From: Pleodorina starrii
Taxonomy: Eukaryota > Chlorophyta > Chlorophyceae > Chlamydomonadales > Volvocaceae
Assembly: GCA_030267565.1 (NCBI GenBank)
Contig: BRXU01000019.1
Location: 20,001 to 84,000, forward strand
Length of the DNA: 64,000 nt
Direction: 5' to 3'
Each line of letters starts with the position of its first letter. The first letter of the stretch is position 1. Positions 1 to 12,000 of the stretch are shown here, one piece after another. The notes under the pieces were generated by a model. That model made no database searches. It was given only the letters and a program-made list of their open reading frames with translations, and was not told the DNA's origin. Both the position numbers and the translations under genes were made by a program.

Positions 1-3000
1 GCGGGTGCGGGTGCGGGTGCGGTGTGCGGGTGCGGGTGCGGGTGCGGGTGCGGGTGCGGGTGCGGTGTGCGGGTGCGGGTGCGGGTGCGGGTGCGGGTGC
101 GGGTGCGGGTGCGGGTGCGGGTGCGGGTGCGGGTGCGGGTGCGGGTGCGGGTGCGGGTGCGGGTGCGGGTGCGGGTGCGGGTGCGGGTGCGGTGCGGGTG
201 CGGGTGCGGGTGCGGGTGCGGGTGCGGGTGTGCGGGTGCGGGTGCGGGTGCGGGTGCGGTGGTGCGGGTGCGGGTGCGGGTGCGTGGTGCGGGTGCGGGT
301 GCGGGTGCGGGTGCGGGTGCGGGTGCGTGTGCGGGTGCGGGTGCGGGTGCGGGTGGGGGTGCGGTGCGGGTGCGGGTGCGGGTGCGGGTGCGGGTGCGGG
401 TGCGGGTGCGGGTGCGGGTGCGGTGTGCGGGTGCGGGTGCGGGTGCGGGTGCGGGTGCGGGTGCGGGTGCGGTGTGCGGGTGCGGGTGCGGGTGCGTGTG
501 CGTGTGCGGGTGCGGGTGCGGTGTGCGGGTGCGGGTGCGTGTGCGTGTGCGTGTGCGGTTGCGGGTGCGGGTGCGGGTGCGGGTGCGGGTGCGGGTGCGG
601 GTGCGGTGCGGGTGCGGGTGCGGGTGCGGGTGCGGGTGCGGGTGCGGGTGCGGGTGCGGGTGCGGGTGCGGGTGCGGGTGCGGGTGCGGGTGCGGGGGCG
701 GGTGCGGGAGCGGGTGCGGGTGCGGTGTGCGGGTGCGGGTGCGGGTGCGGTGTGCGGGTGCGGGTGCGGGTGCGGGGTGCGGTGTGCGGGTGCGGGTGCG
801 GGTGCGGGTGCGGGGTGCGGGTGCGGGTGCGGGTGCGGGTGCGGGTGCGGGTGCGTGGTGCGGGTGCGGTTGCGGGTGCGGGTGCGGGGGCGGTGGCGGG
901 TGCGGGTGCGGGTGCGGGTGCGGGTGCGGGTGCGGGTGCGGGTGCGGGTGCGGGTGCGGGTGCGGGTGCGGGTGCGGTGTGCGGGTGCGGGTGCGGGTGC
1001 GGGTGCGGGTGCGGGTGCGGGTGCGGGTGCGGGTGCGGTGAGCGGGTGCGGGTGCGGGTGCGGGTGCGGTGTGCGGGTGCGGGTGCGGGTGCGGGTGCGG
1101 GTGCGGGTGCGGGGTGCGGGTGCGGGTGCGGGTGTGCGGGTGCGGGTGCGGGTGCGGGTGCGGGTGCGGGTGCGGGTGCGGTTGCGGGAGCGTGTGCGTG
1201 TGCGGTGCGGGTGCGGGTGCGGGTGCGGGTGCGGGTGCGGGTGCGGGTGCGGGTGCGGGTGCGGGTGCGGGTGCGGGTGCGGGTGCGGGGTGCGGGTGCG
1301 GGTGCGGGTGCGGGTGCGGGTGCGGGTGCGGGTGCGGGTGCGGGTGCGGGTGCGGGTGCGGGTGCGGGTGCGGGTGCGGGTGCGGGTGCGGGTGCGGGTG
1401 CGGGTGCGGGTGCGGGTGCGGGTGCGGGTGCGGGTGCGGGTGCGGGTGCGTGTGCGTGTGCGTGTGCGTGTGCGGGTGCGGGTGCGGGTGCGGGTGCGGG
1501 TGTGCGGGTGCGGGTGCGGGTGCGGGTGCGGGTGCGGGTGCGGGTGCGGGTGCGGGTGCGGGTGCGGGTGCGGGTGCGGGTGCGGGTGCGTGTGCGTGTG
1601 CGGGTGCGGGTGCGGGTGCGGGTGCGGGTGCGGGTGCGGGTGCGGGTGCGGGTGCGGGTGCGGGTGCGGGTGCGGGTGCGGGTGCGGGTGCGGGTGCGGG
1701 TGCGGGTGCGGGGGCGGGTGTGCGGGTGCGGGTGCGGGTGCGGGTGCGGGTGCGGGTGCGGGTGCGTGGTGCGGGTGCGGGTGCGGGTGCGTGTGCGTGT
1801 GCGTGTGCGTGTGCGGGTGCGGGTGCGGGTGCGGGTGCGGGTGCGGGTGCGGGTGCACGTGCGGGTGCGCGTGCGCGTGCGCGTGCGGGTGCGGGTGCGC
1901 GTGCGTGTGCGCGTGCGCGTGCGGGTGCGGGTGCGGGTGCGGGTGCGCGTGCGCGTGCGGGTGCGGGTGCGGGTGCGGGTGCGGGTGCGGGTGCGGGTGC
2001 GGGTGCGGGTGCGGGTGCGGGTGCGGGTGCGGGTGCGGGTGCGGGTGCGGGTGCGGGTGCGGGTGCGGGTGCGGGTGCGGGTGCGGGTGCGGGTGCGGGT
2101 GCGGGTGCGGGTGCGGGTCGGGGTGCGGGTGCGGGTGCGGGTGCGGGTGCGGGTGCGGGTGCGGGTGCGGGTGCGGTGCGGGTGCGGGTGCGGGTGCGGG
2201 TGCGGGTGCGGGTGCGGGTGCGGGTGCGGGTGCGGGTGCGGGTGCGGGTGCGGGTGCGGGTGCGGGTGCGGGGGCGGGTGCGGGTGCGGGTGCGGGTGCG
2301 GGTGCGGGTGCGGGTGCGGGTGCGGGTGCGGGTGCGGGTGCGGGTGCGGGTGCGGGTGCGGGGCCGGGTGACGGTGCTGGTGCGGGTGCGGGTGCGGGTG
2401 CGGGTGCGGGTGCGGGTGCGGGTGCGGGTGCGGGTGCGGGTGCGGGTGCGGGTGCGGGTGCGGGTGCGGGTGCGGGTGAGAGTGCGGTGTGCGGGTGCGG
2501 GTGCGGGTGCGGGTGCGGGTGCGGGGTGCGGGTGCGGGTGCGGGTGCGGTGGTGCGGGTGCGGGTGCGGGTGCGGGTGCGGTGTGCGGGTGCGGGTGCGG
2601 GTGCGGGTGCGGGGTGCGGGTGCGGGTGCGGGTGCGGGTGCGGGTGCGGGTGCGGGTGCGGGTGCGGGTGCGGGTGCGGGTGCGGTGTGCGGGTGCGGGT
2701 GCGGGTGCGGGTGCGGGTGCGGGTGCGGGTGCGGGTGCGGGTGCGGGTGCGGTAGCGTGTGCGGGTGCGGGTGCGGGTGCGGGTGCGGGTGCGGGTGCGG
2801 GTGCGGGTGCGGGTGCGGTTGCGGGTGCGGGTGCGGGTGCGGGTGCGGGTGCGGGTGCGGGTGCGGGTGCGGGTGCGGGTGCGGGTGGCGGGTGCGGGTG
2901 CGGGTGCGGGTGCGGGGTGCGGGTGCGGTGGTGCGGGTGCGGGTGCGGGTGCGGGTGCGGGTGCGGGTGCGTGTGCGGGTGCGGGTGCGGGTGCGGGTGC

Positions 3001-6000
3001 GGGTGCGGGTGCGGGTGCGGGTGCGGGTGCGGGTGCGTGGTGCGGGTGCGGGTGCGGGTGCGGGTGCGGGTGCGGGTGCGGGTGCGGGTGCGGGTGCGGG
3101 TGCGGGTGCGGTGTGCGGGTGCGGGTGCGGGTGCGGGTGCGGGTGCGGGTGCGGGTGCGGGTGCGGGTGCGGGTGCGGGTGCGGGTGCGGTGTGCGGGTG
3201 CGGGTGCGGGTGGGGTGCGGGTGCGGGTGCGGGTGCGGGTGCGGGTGCGGGTGCGGGTGCGGGGGCGGGTGCGGGTGCGGGTGCGGGTGCGGGTGCGGGT
3301 GCGGGTGCGGGTGCGGGTGCGGGAGCGGGTGCGGGTGCGGGTGCGGGTGCGTGTGCGGGTGCGTGTGCGGGTGCGGTGCGGGTGCGGGTGCGGGTGCGGG
3401 TGCGGGTGCGGGTGCGGGTGCGGGTGCGTGGTGCGGGTGCGGGTGCGGGTGCGGGTGCGGGTGCGGGTGCGGGTGCGGGTGCGTGTGCGGGTGCGGGTGC
3501 GGGTGCGGGTGCGGGGTGCGGGTGCGGGGTGCGGGTGCGGGTGCGGGTGCGGTGTGCGGGTGCGGGTGCGGGTGCGGGTGCGGGTGCGGGTGCGGGTGCG
3601 GGTGCGGGTGCGGTGTGCGGGTGCGGGTGCGGGTGCGGTTGCGGGTGCGGGTGCGGGTGCGGGTGCGGGTGCGGGTGCGGGTGCGGGTGCGGGTGCGGTG
3701 CGGGTGCGGGTGCGGGTGCGGGTGCGGGTGCGGGTGCGGGTGCGGGTGCGGGTGCGGGTGCGGGTGCGGGTGCGGGTGCGGGTGCGGGTGCGGGTGCGGG
3801 TGCGGGTGGCGGGTGCGGGTGCGGGGTGCGGGTGCGTGGGTGCGGGTGCGGGTGCGGGTGCGGGTGCGGGTGCGGGTGCGGGTGCGGGTGGCGGGGTGCG
3901 GGTGCGGGTGCGGGTGCGGGTGCGGGTGCGGGTGCGGGTGCGGGTGCGGGTGCGGGTGCGGGTGCGGGTGCGGGTGCGGGTGCGGGTGCGGGTGCGTGTG
4001 CGGGTGCGGGTGCGGCGTGCGGGTGCGGGTGCGGGTGCGGTGTGCGGGTGCGGGTGCGGGTGCGGGTGCGGGTGCGGGTGCGGGTGCGGGTGCGGGTGCG
4101 GGTGCGTGGTGCGGGTGCGGGGTGCGGGTGCGGGTGCGGGTGCGGGTGCGGGTGCGGGTGCGGGTGCGGGTGCGGGTGCGGGTGCGGGTGCGGGTGCGTG
4201 TGCGGGTGCGGGTGCGGGTGCGGGTGCGGGTGCGGGTGCGGGTGCGGGTGCGGGTGCGGGTGCGGGTGCGGGTGCGGGTGCGGGTGCGGGTGCGGGTGCG
4301 GGTGCGGGTGCGGGTGCGGGTGCGGGTGCGGGTGCGGGTGCGGGTGCGGGTGCGGGTGCGGGTGCGGGTGCGGGTGCGGGTGCGGGTGCGGGTGCGGGTG
4401 CGGGTGGGGGTGCGGTGGCGGGTGCGGGTGCGGGTGCGGGTGCGGGTGCGGGTGCGGGTGCGGGTGCGGGTGCGGGTGTGCGGGTGCGGGTGCGGTGTGC
4501 GGGTGCGGGTGCGGGTGCGGGTGCGGGTGCGGGTGCTGGGTCGGGTTCGGGCGCGGGTGCGGGTGCGGGTGCGGGTGCGGGTGCGGGTGCGGGTGCGGGT
4601 GCGGGTGAGGGTGCGGGTGCGGGTGCGGGTGCGGGTGCGGGTGCGGGGTGCGGGTGCGGTGTGCGGGTGCGGGTGCGGGTGCGGGTGCGGGTGCGGGTGC
4701 GGGTGCGGGTGCGGGTGCGGGTGCGGGGGGTGCGGGTGCGGGTGCGGGGGCGGGTGGGGGTGCGGGGGCGGGTGCGGGTGCGGGTGCGGGTGCGGGTGCG
4801 GGTGCGGGTGCGGGTGCGGGTGCGGGTGCGGGTGCGGGTGCGGGTGGTGGGGCGGGGGCGGGTGCGGGTGTGCGGGTGCGGGTGCGGGTGCGGGTGCGGG
4901 TGCGGGTGCGGGTGCGGGTGCGGTGGTGCGGGTGCGGGTGCGGTGTGCGGGTGCGGTGTGCGGGGGTGCGGGTGCGGGTGCGTGGTGCGGGTGCGGGTGC
5001 GTGTGCGGGTGCGGTTGCGGTTGCGGTGGCGGGTGCGGGTGCGGGTGCGGGTGCGGGTGCGGGTGCGGGTGCGGGTGCGGGTGCGGGGTGCGGGTGCGGG
5101 TGCGGGTGTGCGGGTGCGGGTGCGGGTGCGGGTGCGGGTGCGTGGTGCGGGTGCGGGTGCGGGTGCGGGTGCGGGTGCGTGCGGGTGCGGGTGCGGGTGC
5201 GGGTGCGGTGGTGTGCGGGTGCGGGTGCGGGTGCGGGTGCGGGTGCGGGTGCGGGTGCGGGTGCGGGTGGCGGGTGCGGGTGCGGTGTGCGGGTGCGGGT
5301 GCGTGCGGGTGCGGGTGCGGGTGCGGGTGCGGGTGCGGGTGGGCGGGTGCGGGTGCGGGTGCGGGGTGCGGGTGCGGGTGCGGGTGCGGGTGCGGGGGTG
5401 CGGGTGCGGGTGCGGGTGCGGGTGCGGGTGCGGGTGCGGGTGCGGGTGCGGGTGCGGGTGCGGGTGCGGGTGCGGGTGCGGGGGCGGGTGCGGGTGGGGG
5501 GGCGGGTGCGGGTGCGGGTGTGCGGGTGCGGGTGCGGGTGCGGGTGCGGGTGCGGGCGTGCGGGTGCGGGGTGCGGGTGCGGGTGCGGGTGCGGGTGCGG
5601 GTGCGGGTGCGGGTGCGGTGTGCGGGTGCGGGTGCGGGTGCGGGTGCGGGTGCGGGGTGCGGGTGCGGGTGCGGGTGCGGGTGCGGGTGCGGGTGCGGGT
5701 GCGGGTGCGGGTGCGGGTGCGGGTGCGGGGGCGGGTGCGGGTGCGGGTGCGGGTGCGGGTGCGGGTGCGGGTGCGGGTGCGGGTGCGGGTGCGGGTGCGG
5801 GTGCGGGTGCGGGTGCGGGGGCGGGGGCGGGGGCGGGGGCGGGTGCGGGTGCGGGTGCGGGTGCGGGTGCGGGTGCGGGTGCGGGTGCGGGTGCGGGTGC
5901 GGGTGCGGGTGCGGGTGCGGGTGCGGGTGCGGGTGCGGGTGCGGGTGCGGGTGCGGGTGCGGGTGCGGGTGCGGGTGCGGGTGCGGGTGCGGTGTGCGGG

Positions 6001-9000
6001 GTGCGGGTGCGGGTGCGGGTGCGGGTGCGGGTGCGGGTGCGGGTGCGGGTGCGGGTGCGGGTGCGGGTGGGGGTGCGGGTGCGGGTGCGGGTGCGGGTGC
6101 GGGTGCGGGTGCGGGTGCGGGTGCGGGTGCGGGTGCGGGTGCGGGTGCGGGTGCGGGTGCGGGTGCGGGTGCGGTGGTGCGGGTGCGGGTGCGGGTGCGG
6201 GTGCGGGTGCGGGTGCGGGTGCGGGTGCGGGTGCGGGTGCGGGTGCGGGTGCGGGGGCGGGTGCGGGTGCGGGTGCGGGTGCGGGTGCGGGTGCGGGTGC
6301 GGGTGCGGGTGCGGGTGCGGGTGCGGGTGCTGGTGCGGGTGCGGGTGCGGGTGCGGGTGCGGGTGCGGGTGCGGGGGCGGGTGGGGGTGCGGGGGTGCGG
6401 GTGGGGGTCCGGGTGCGGGTGGTGGTGCGGGTGCGGGTGCGGGTGCGGGTGCGGGTGCGGGTGCGGGTGCGGGTGCGGGTGCGGGTGCGGGTGCGGGTGC
6501 GGGTGCGGGTGCGGGTGCGGGTGCGGGTGCGGGTGCGGGTGCGGGTGCGGGTGCGGGTGCGGGTGCGGGTGCGGGTGCGGGTGCGGGTGCGGGTGGGGGT
6601 GCGGGTGCGGGTGCGGGTGCGGGTGCGGGTGCGGGTGCGGGTGCGGGTGCGGGTGCGGGTGCGGGTGCGGGGGCGGGTGCGGGTGCGGGTGCGGGTGCGG
6701 GTGCGGGTGCGGGTGCGGGTGCGGGTGCGGGTGCGGGTGCGGGTGCGGGTGCGGGTGCGGGTGCGGGTGCGGGTGCGGGTGCCGGTGCGGGTGCGGGTGC
6801 GGGTGCGGGTGCGGGTGCGGGTGCGGGTGCGGGTGCGGGTGCGGGTGCGGGTGCGGGTGCGGGTGCGGGTGCGGGTGCGGGTGCGGGTGCGGGTGCGGGT
6901 GCGGGTGCGGGTGCGGGTGCGGGTGCGGGTGCGGGTGCGGGTGCGGGTGCGGGTGCGGGTGCGGGTGCGGGTGCGGGTGCGGGTGCGGGTGCGGGTGCGG
7001 GTGCGGGTGCGGGGGCGGGTGCGGGTGCGGGTGCGGGTGCGGGTGCGGGTGCGGGTGCGTGTGCGGGTGCGGGTGCGGGTGCGGGTGCGGGTGCGGGTGC
7101 GGGTGCGGGTGCGGGTGCGGGTGCGGGTGCGGGTGCCGGTGCTGGTGCGGTTCGGGTGCGGGTGCGGGTGCGGGTGCGGGTGCGGGTGCGGGTGCGGGTG
7201 CGGGGGCGGGTGCGGGTGCGGGTGCGGGTGCGGGTGCGGGTGCGGGTGGGGGTGCGGGTGCGGGTGCGGGTGCGGGTGCGGGTGCGGGTGCGGGTGCGGG
7301 TGCGGGTGCGGGTGCGGGTGCGGGTGCGGGGGTGCGGGTGCGGGTGCGGGTGCGGGTGCGGGTGCGGGTGCGGGTGCGGGTGCGGGGGCGGGTGCGGGGT
7401 CGGGTGCGGGAGCGGGTGCGGGTGCGGGTGCGGGTGCGGGTGCGGGTGCGGGTGCGGGTGCGGGTGCGGGTGCGGGTGCGGGTGCGGGTGCGGGTGCGGG
7501 TGCGGGTGCGGGTGCGGGTGCGGGTGCGGGTGCGGGTGCGGGTGCGGGTGCGGGTGCGGGTGCGGGTGCGGTGCGGGTGCGGGTGCGGGTGCGGCGTGGG
7601 CGGGTGCGGGTGCGGGTGCGGGTGCGGGTGCGGGTGCGGGTGCGGGTGCGGGTGCGGGTGCGGGTGCGGGTGCGGGTGCGGGTGCGGGTGCGGGTGCGGG
7701 TGCGGGTGCGGGTGCGGGTGCGCGTGCGCGTGCGGGTGCGGGTGCGGTGCGGGTGCGGGTGCGGGTGCGGGTGCGGGTGCGGGTGCGGGGTGCGGGTGCG
7801 GGTGCGGGTGCGGGTGCGGGTGCGGGTGCGGGTGCGGGTGCGGGTGCGGGTGCGGGTGCGGGTGCGGGTGCGGGTGCGGGTGCGGGTGCGGGTGCGGGTG
7901 CGGGTGCGGGTGCGGGTGCGGGTGCGGGTGCGGGTGCGGGTGCGGGGTGCGGGTGCGGGTGCGGGTGGGGTGCGGGTGCGGGTGCGGGTGCGGGTGCGGG
8001 TGCGGGTGCGGGTGCGGGTGCGGGTGCGGGTGCGGGTGCGGGGGCGGGGGCGGGTGCGCTGCGGGTGCGGGTGCGGGTGCGGGTGCGGGTGCGGGTGCGG
8101 GTGCGGGTGCGGGGGGGGGTGCGGGTGCGGGTGCGGGTGCGGGTGCGGGTGCGGGTGCGGGTGCGGGTGCGGGTGCGGGTGCGGGTGCGGGTGCGGGTGC
8201 GGGTGCGGGTGCGGGTGCGGGTGCGGGTGCGGGTGCGGGTGCGGGTGCGGGTGCGGGTGCGGGTGCGGTGCGGGTGCGGGTGCGGGTGCGGGTGCGGGTG
8301 CGGGTGCGGGTGCGGGTGCGGGTGCGGGTGCGGGTGCGGGTGCGGGTGCGGGTGCGGGTGCGGGTGCGGGTGCGGGTGCGGGGTGCGGGTGCGTGGTGCG
8401 GGTGCGGGTGCGGGTGCGGGTGCGGGTGCGGGTGCGGGTGCGGGTGCGGGTGCGGGTGCGGGTGCGGGTGCGGGTGCGGCTCAGTGTGCGGGTGCGGGTG
8501 CGGGTGCGGGTGCGGGTGCGGGTGCGGGTGCGGGTGCGGGTGCGGGTGCGGGTGCGGGTGCGGGTGCGGGTGCGGTGCGGGTCCGTGTGCGGGTGGGGGG
8601 GCGGGTGGGGGTGCGGGTGCGGGTGCGGGTGCGGGTGCGGGTGCGGGTGCGGGTGCGGGTGCGGGTGCGGGTGCGGGTGCGGGTGCGGGGTGCGGTTGCG
8701 GGTGCGGGTGCGGGTGCGGGTGCGGGTGCGGGTGCGGGTGCGGGTGCGTGGGTGCGGGTGCGGGTGCGGGTGCGGGTGCGGGGTGCGGGTGCGGGTGCGG
8801 GTGCGGGTGCGGGTGCGGGTGCGGGTGCGGGTGCGGGTGCGGAGTGCGGGTGCGGGTGCGGGTGCGGGTGCGGGGTGCGGGTGCGGGTGCGGTGGTGCGG
8901 GTGCGGGTGCGGGTGCGGGTGCGGGTGCGGGTGCGGGTGCGGGTGCGGGTGCGGTGCGGGTGCGGGTGCGGGTGCGGGTGCGGGTGCGGGTGCGGTGCGG

Positions 9001-12000
9001 GGCGTGCGGGTGCGGGTGCGGGTGCGGGTGCGGGTGCGGGTGCGGGTGCGGGTGCGGGTGCGGGTGCGGGTGCGGGTGCGGGTGCGGTCGCGGGTGCGGG
9101 TGCGGGTGCGGGTGCGGGTGCGGGTGCGGGTGCGGGTGCGGGTGCGGTGCGGGTGCGGGTGCGGGTGCGGGTGCGGGTGCGGGTGCGGGTGCGGGTGCGG
9201 GGTGCGGGTGCGGGTGCGGGTGCGGGTGCGGGTGCGGTGCGGGTGCGGGTGCGGGTGCGGGTGCGGGTGCGGGTGCGGGTGCGGGTGCGGGTGCGGGTGC
9301 GGGTGCGGGTGCGGGTGCGGGTGCGGGTGCGGGTGCGGGTGCGGGTGCGGGTGCGGGTGCGGGTGCGGGTGCGGGTGCGGGTGCGGGGTGCGGGTGCGGG
9401 TGCGGGTGCGGGTGCGGGTGCGGGTGCGGGTGCGGGTGCGGGTGCGGGTGCGGGTGCGGGTGCGGGTGCGGGTGCGGGTGCGGGTGCGGGTGCGGGTGCG
9501 GGTGCGGGTGCGGGTGCGGGTGCGGGTGCGGGTGCGGGTGCGGGTGCGGGTGCGGGTGCGGGTGCGGGTGCGGGTGCGGGTGCGGGTGCGGGTGCGGGTG
9601 CGGGTGCGGGTGCGGGTGCGGGTGCGGGTGCGGGTGCGGGTGCGGGTGCGGGTGCGGGTGCGGGTGCGGGTGCGGGTGCGGGTGCGGGTGCGGGTGCGGG
9701 TGCGGGTGCGGGTGCGGGTGCGGGTGCGGGTGCGGGTGCGGGTGCGGGTGCGGGTGCGGGTGCGGGTGCGGGTGCGGGTGCGGGTGCGGGTGCGGGTGCG
9801 GGTGCGGGTGCGGGTGCGGGTGCGGGTGCGGGTGCGGGTGCGGGTGCGGGTGCGGGTGCGGGTGCGGGTGCGGGTGCGGGTGCGGGTGCGGGTGCGGGTG
9901 CGGGTGCGGGTGCGGGTGCGGGTGCGGGTGCGGGTGCGGGTGCGGGTGCGGGTGCGGGTGCGGGTGCGGGTGCGGGTGCGGGTGCGGGTGCGGGTGCGGG
10001 TGCGGGTGCGGGTGCGGGTGCGGGTGCGGGTGCGGGTGCGGGTGCGGGTGCGGGTGCGGGTGCGGGTGCGGGTGCGGGTGCGGGTGCGGGTGCGGGTGCG
10101 GGTGCGGGTGCGGGTGCGGGTGCGGGTGCGGGTGCGGGTGCGGGTGCGGGTGCGGGGGCGGGTGCGGGTGCGGGTGCGGGTGCGGGTGCGGGTGCGGGTG
10201 CGGGTGCGGGTGCGGGTGCGGGTGCGGGTGCGGGTGCGGGTGCGGGTGCGGGTGCGGGTGCGGGTGCGGGTGCGGGTGCGGGTGCGGGTGCGGGTGCGGG
10301 TGCGGGTGCGGGTGCGGGTGCGGGTGCGGGTGCGGGTGCGGGTGCGGGTGCGGGTGCGGGTGCGGGTGCGGGTGCGGGTGCGGGTGCGGGTGCGGGTGCG
10401 GGTGCGGGTGCGGGTGCGGGTGCGGGTGCGGGTGCGGGTGCGGGTGCGGGTGCGGGTGCGGGTGCGGGTGCGGGTGCGGGTGCGGGTGCGGGTGCGGGTG
10501 CGGGTGCGGGTGCGGGTGCGGGTGCGGGTGCGGGTGCGGGTGCGGGTGCGGGTGCGGGTGCGGGTGCGGGTGCGGGAGCGGGTGCGGGTGCGGGTGCGGG
10601 TGCGGGTGCGGGTGCGGGTGCGGGTGCGGGTGCGGGTGCGGGTGCGGGTGCGGGTGCGGGTGCGGGTGCGGGTGCGGGTGCGGGTGCGGGTGCGGGTGCG
10701 GGTGCGGGTGCGGGTGCGGGTGCGGGTGCGGGTGCGGGTGCGGGTGCGGGTGCGGGTGCGGGTGCGGGTGCGGGTGCGGGTGCGGGTGCGGGTGCGGGTG
10801 CGGGTGCGGGTGCGGGTGCGGGTGCGGGTGCGGGTGCGGGTGCGGGTGCGGGTGCGGGTGCGGGTGCGGGTGCGGGTGCGGGTGCGGGTGCGGGTGCGGG
10901 TGCGGGTGCGGGTGCGGGTGCGGGTGCGGGTGCGGGTGCGGGTGCGGGTGCGGGTGCGGGTGCGGGTGCGGGTGCGGGTGCGGGTGCGGGTGCGGGTGCG
11001 GGTGCGGGTGCGGGTGCGGGTGCGGGTGCGGGTGCGGGTGCGGGTGCGGGTGCGGGTGCGGGTGCGGGTGCGGGTGCGGGTGCGGGTGCGGGTGCGGGTG
11101 CGGGTGCGGGTGCGGGTGCGGGTGCGGGTGCGGGTGCGGGTGCGGGTGCGGGTGCGGGTGCGGGTGCGGGTGCGGGTGCGGGTGCGGGTGCGGGTGCGGG
11201 TGCGGGTGCGGGTGCGGGTGCGGGTGCGGGTGCGGGTGCGGGTGCGGGTGCGGGTGCGGGTGCGGGTGCGGGTGCGGGTGCGGGTGCGGGTGCGGGTGCG
11301 GGTGCGGGTGCGGGTGCGGGTGCGGGTGCGGGTGCGGGTGCGGGTGCGGGTGCGGGTGCGGGTGCGGGTGCGGGTGCGGGTGCGGGTGCGGGTGCGGGTG
11401 CGGGTGCGGGTGCGGGTGCGGGTGCGGGTGCGGGTGCGGGTGCGGGTGCGGGTGCGGGTGCGGGTGCGGGTGCGGGTGCGGGTGCGGGTGCGGGTGCGGG
11501 TGCGGGTGCGGGTGCGGGTGCGGGTGCGGGTGCGGGTGCGGGTGCGGGTGCGGGTGCGGGTGCGGGTGCGGGTGCGGGTGCGGGTGCGGGTGCGGGTGCG
11601 GGTGCGGGTGCGGGTGCGGGTGCGGGTGCGGGTGCGGGTGCGGGTGCGGGTGCGGGTGCGGGTGCGGGTGCGGGTGCGGGTGCGGGTGCGGGTGCGGGTG
11701 CGGGTGCGGGTGCGGGTGCGGGTGCGGGTGCGGGTGCGGGTGCGGGTGCGGGTGCGGGTGCGGGTGCGGGTGCGGGTGCGGGTGCGGGTGCGGGTGCGGG
11801 TGCGGGTGCGGGTGCGGGTGCGGGTGCGGGTGCGGGTGCGGGTGCGGGTGCGGGTGCGGGTGCGGGTGCGGGTGCGGGAGCGGGTGCGGGTGCGGGTGCG
11901 GGTGCGGGTGCGGGTGCGGGTGCGGGTGCGGGTGCCGGTGCCGGTGCGGGTGCGGGTGCGGGTGCGGGTGCGGGTGCGGGTGCGGGTGCGGGTGCGGGTG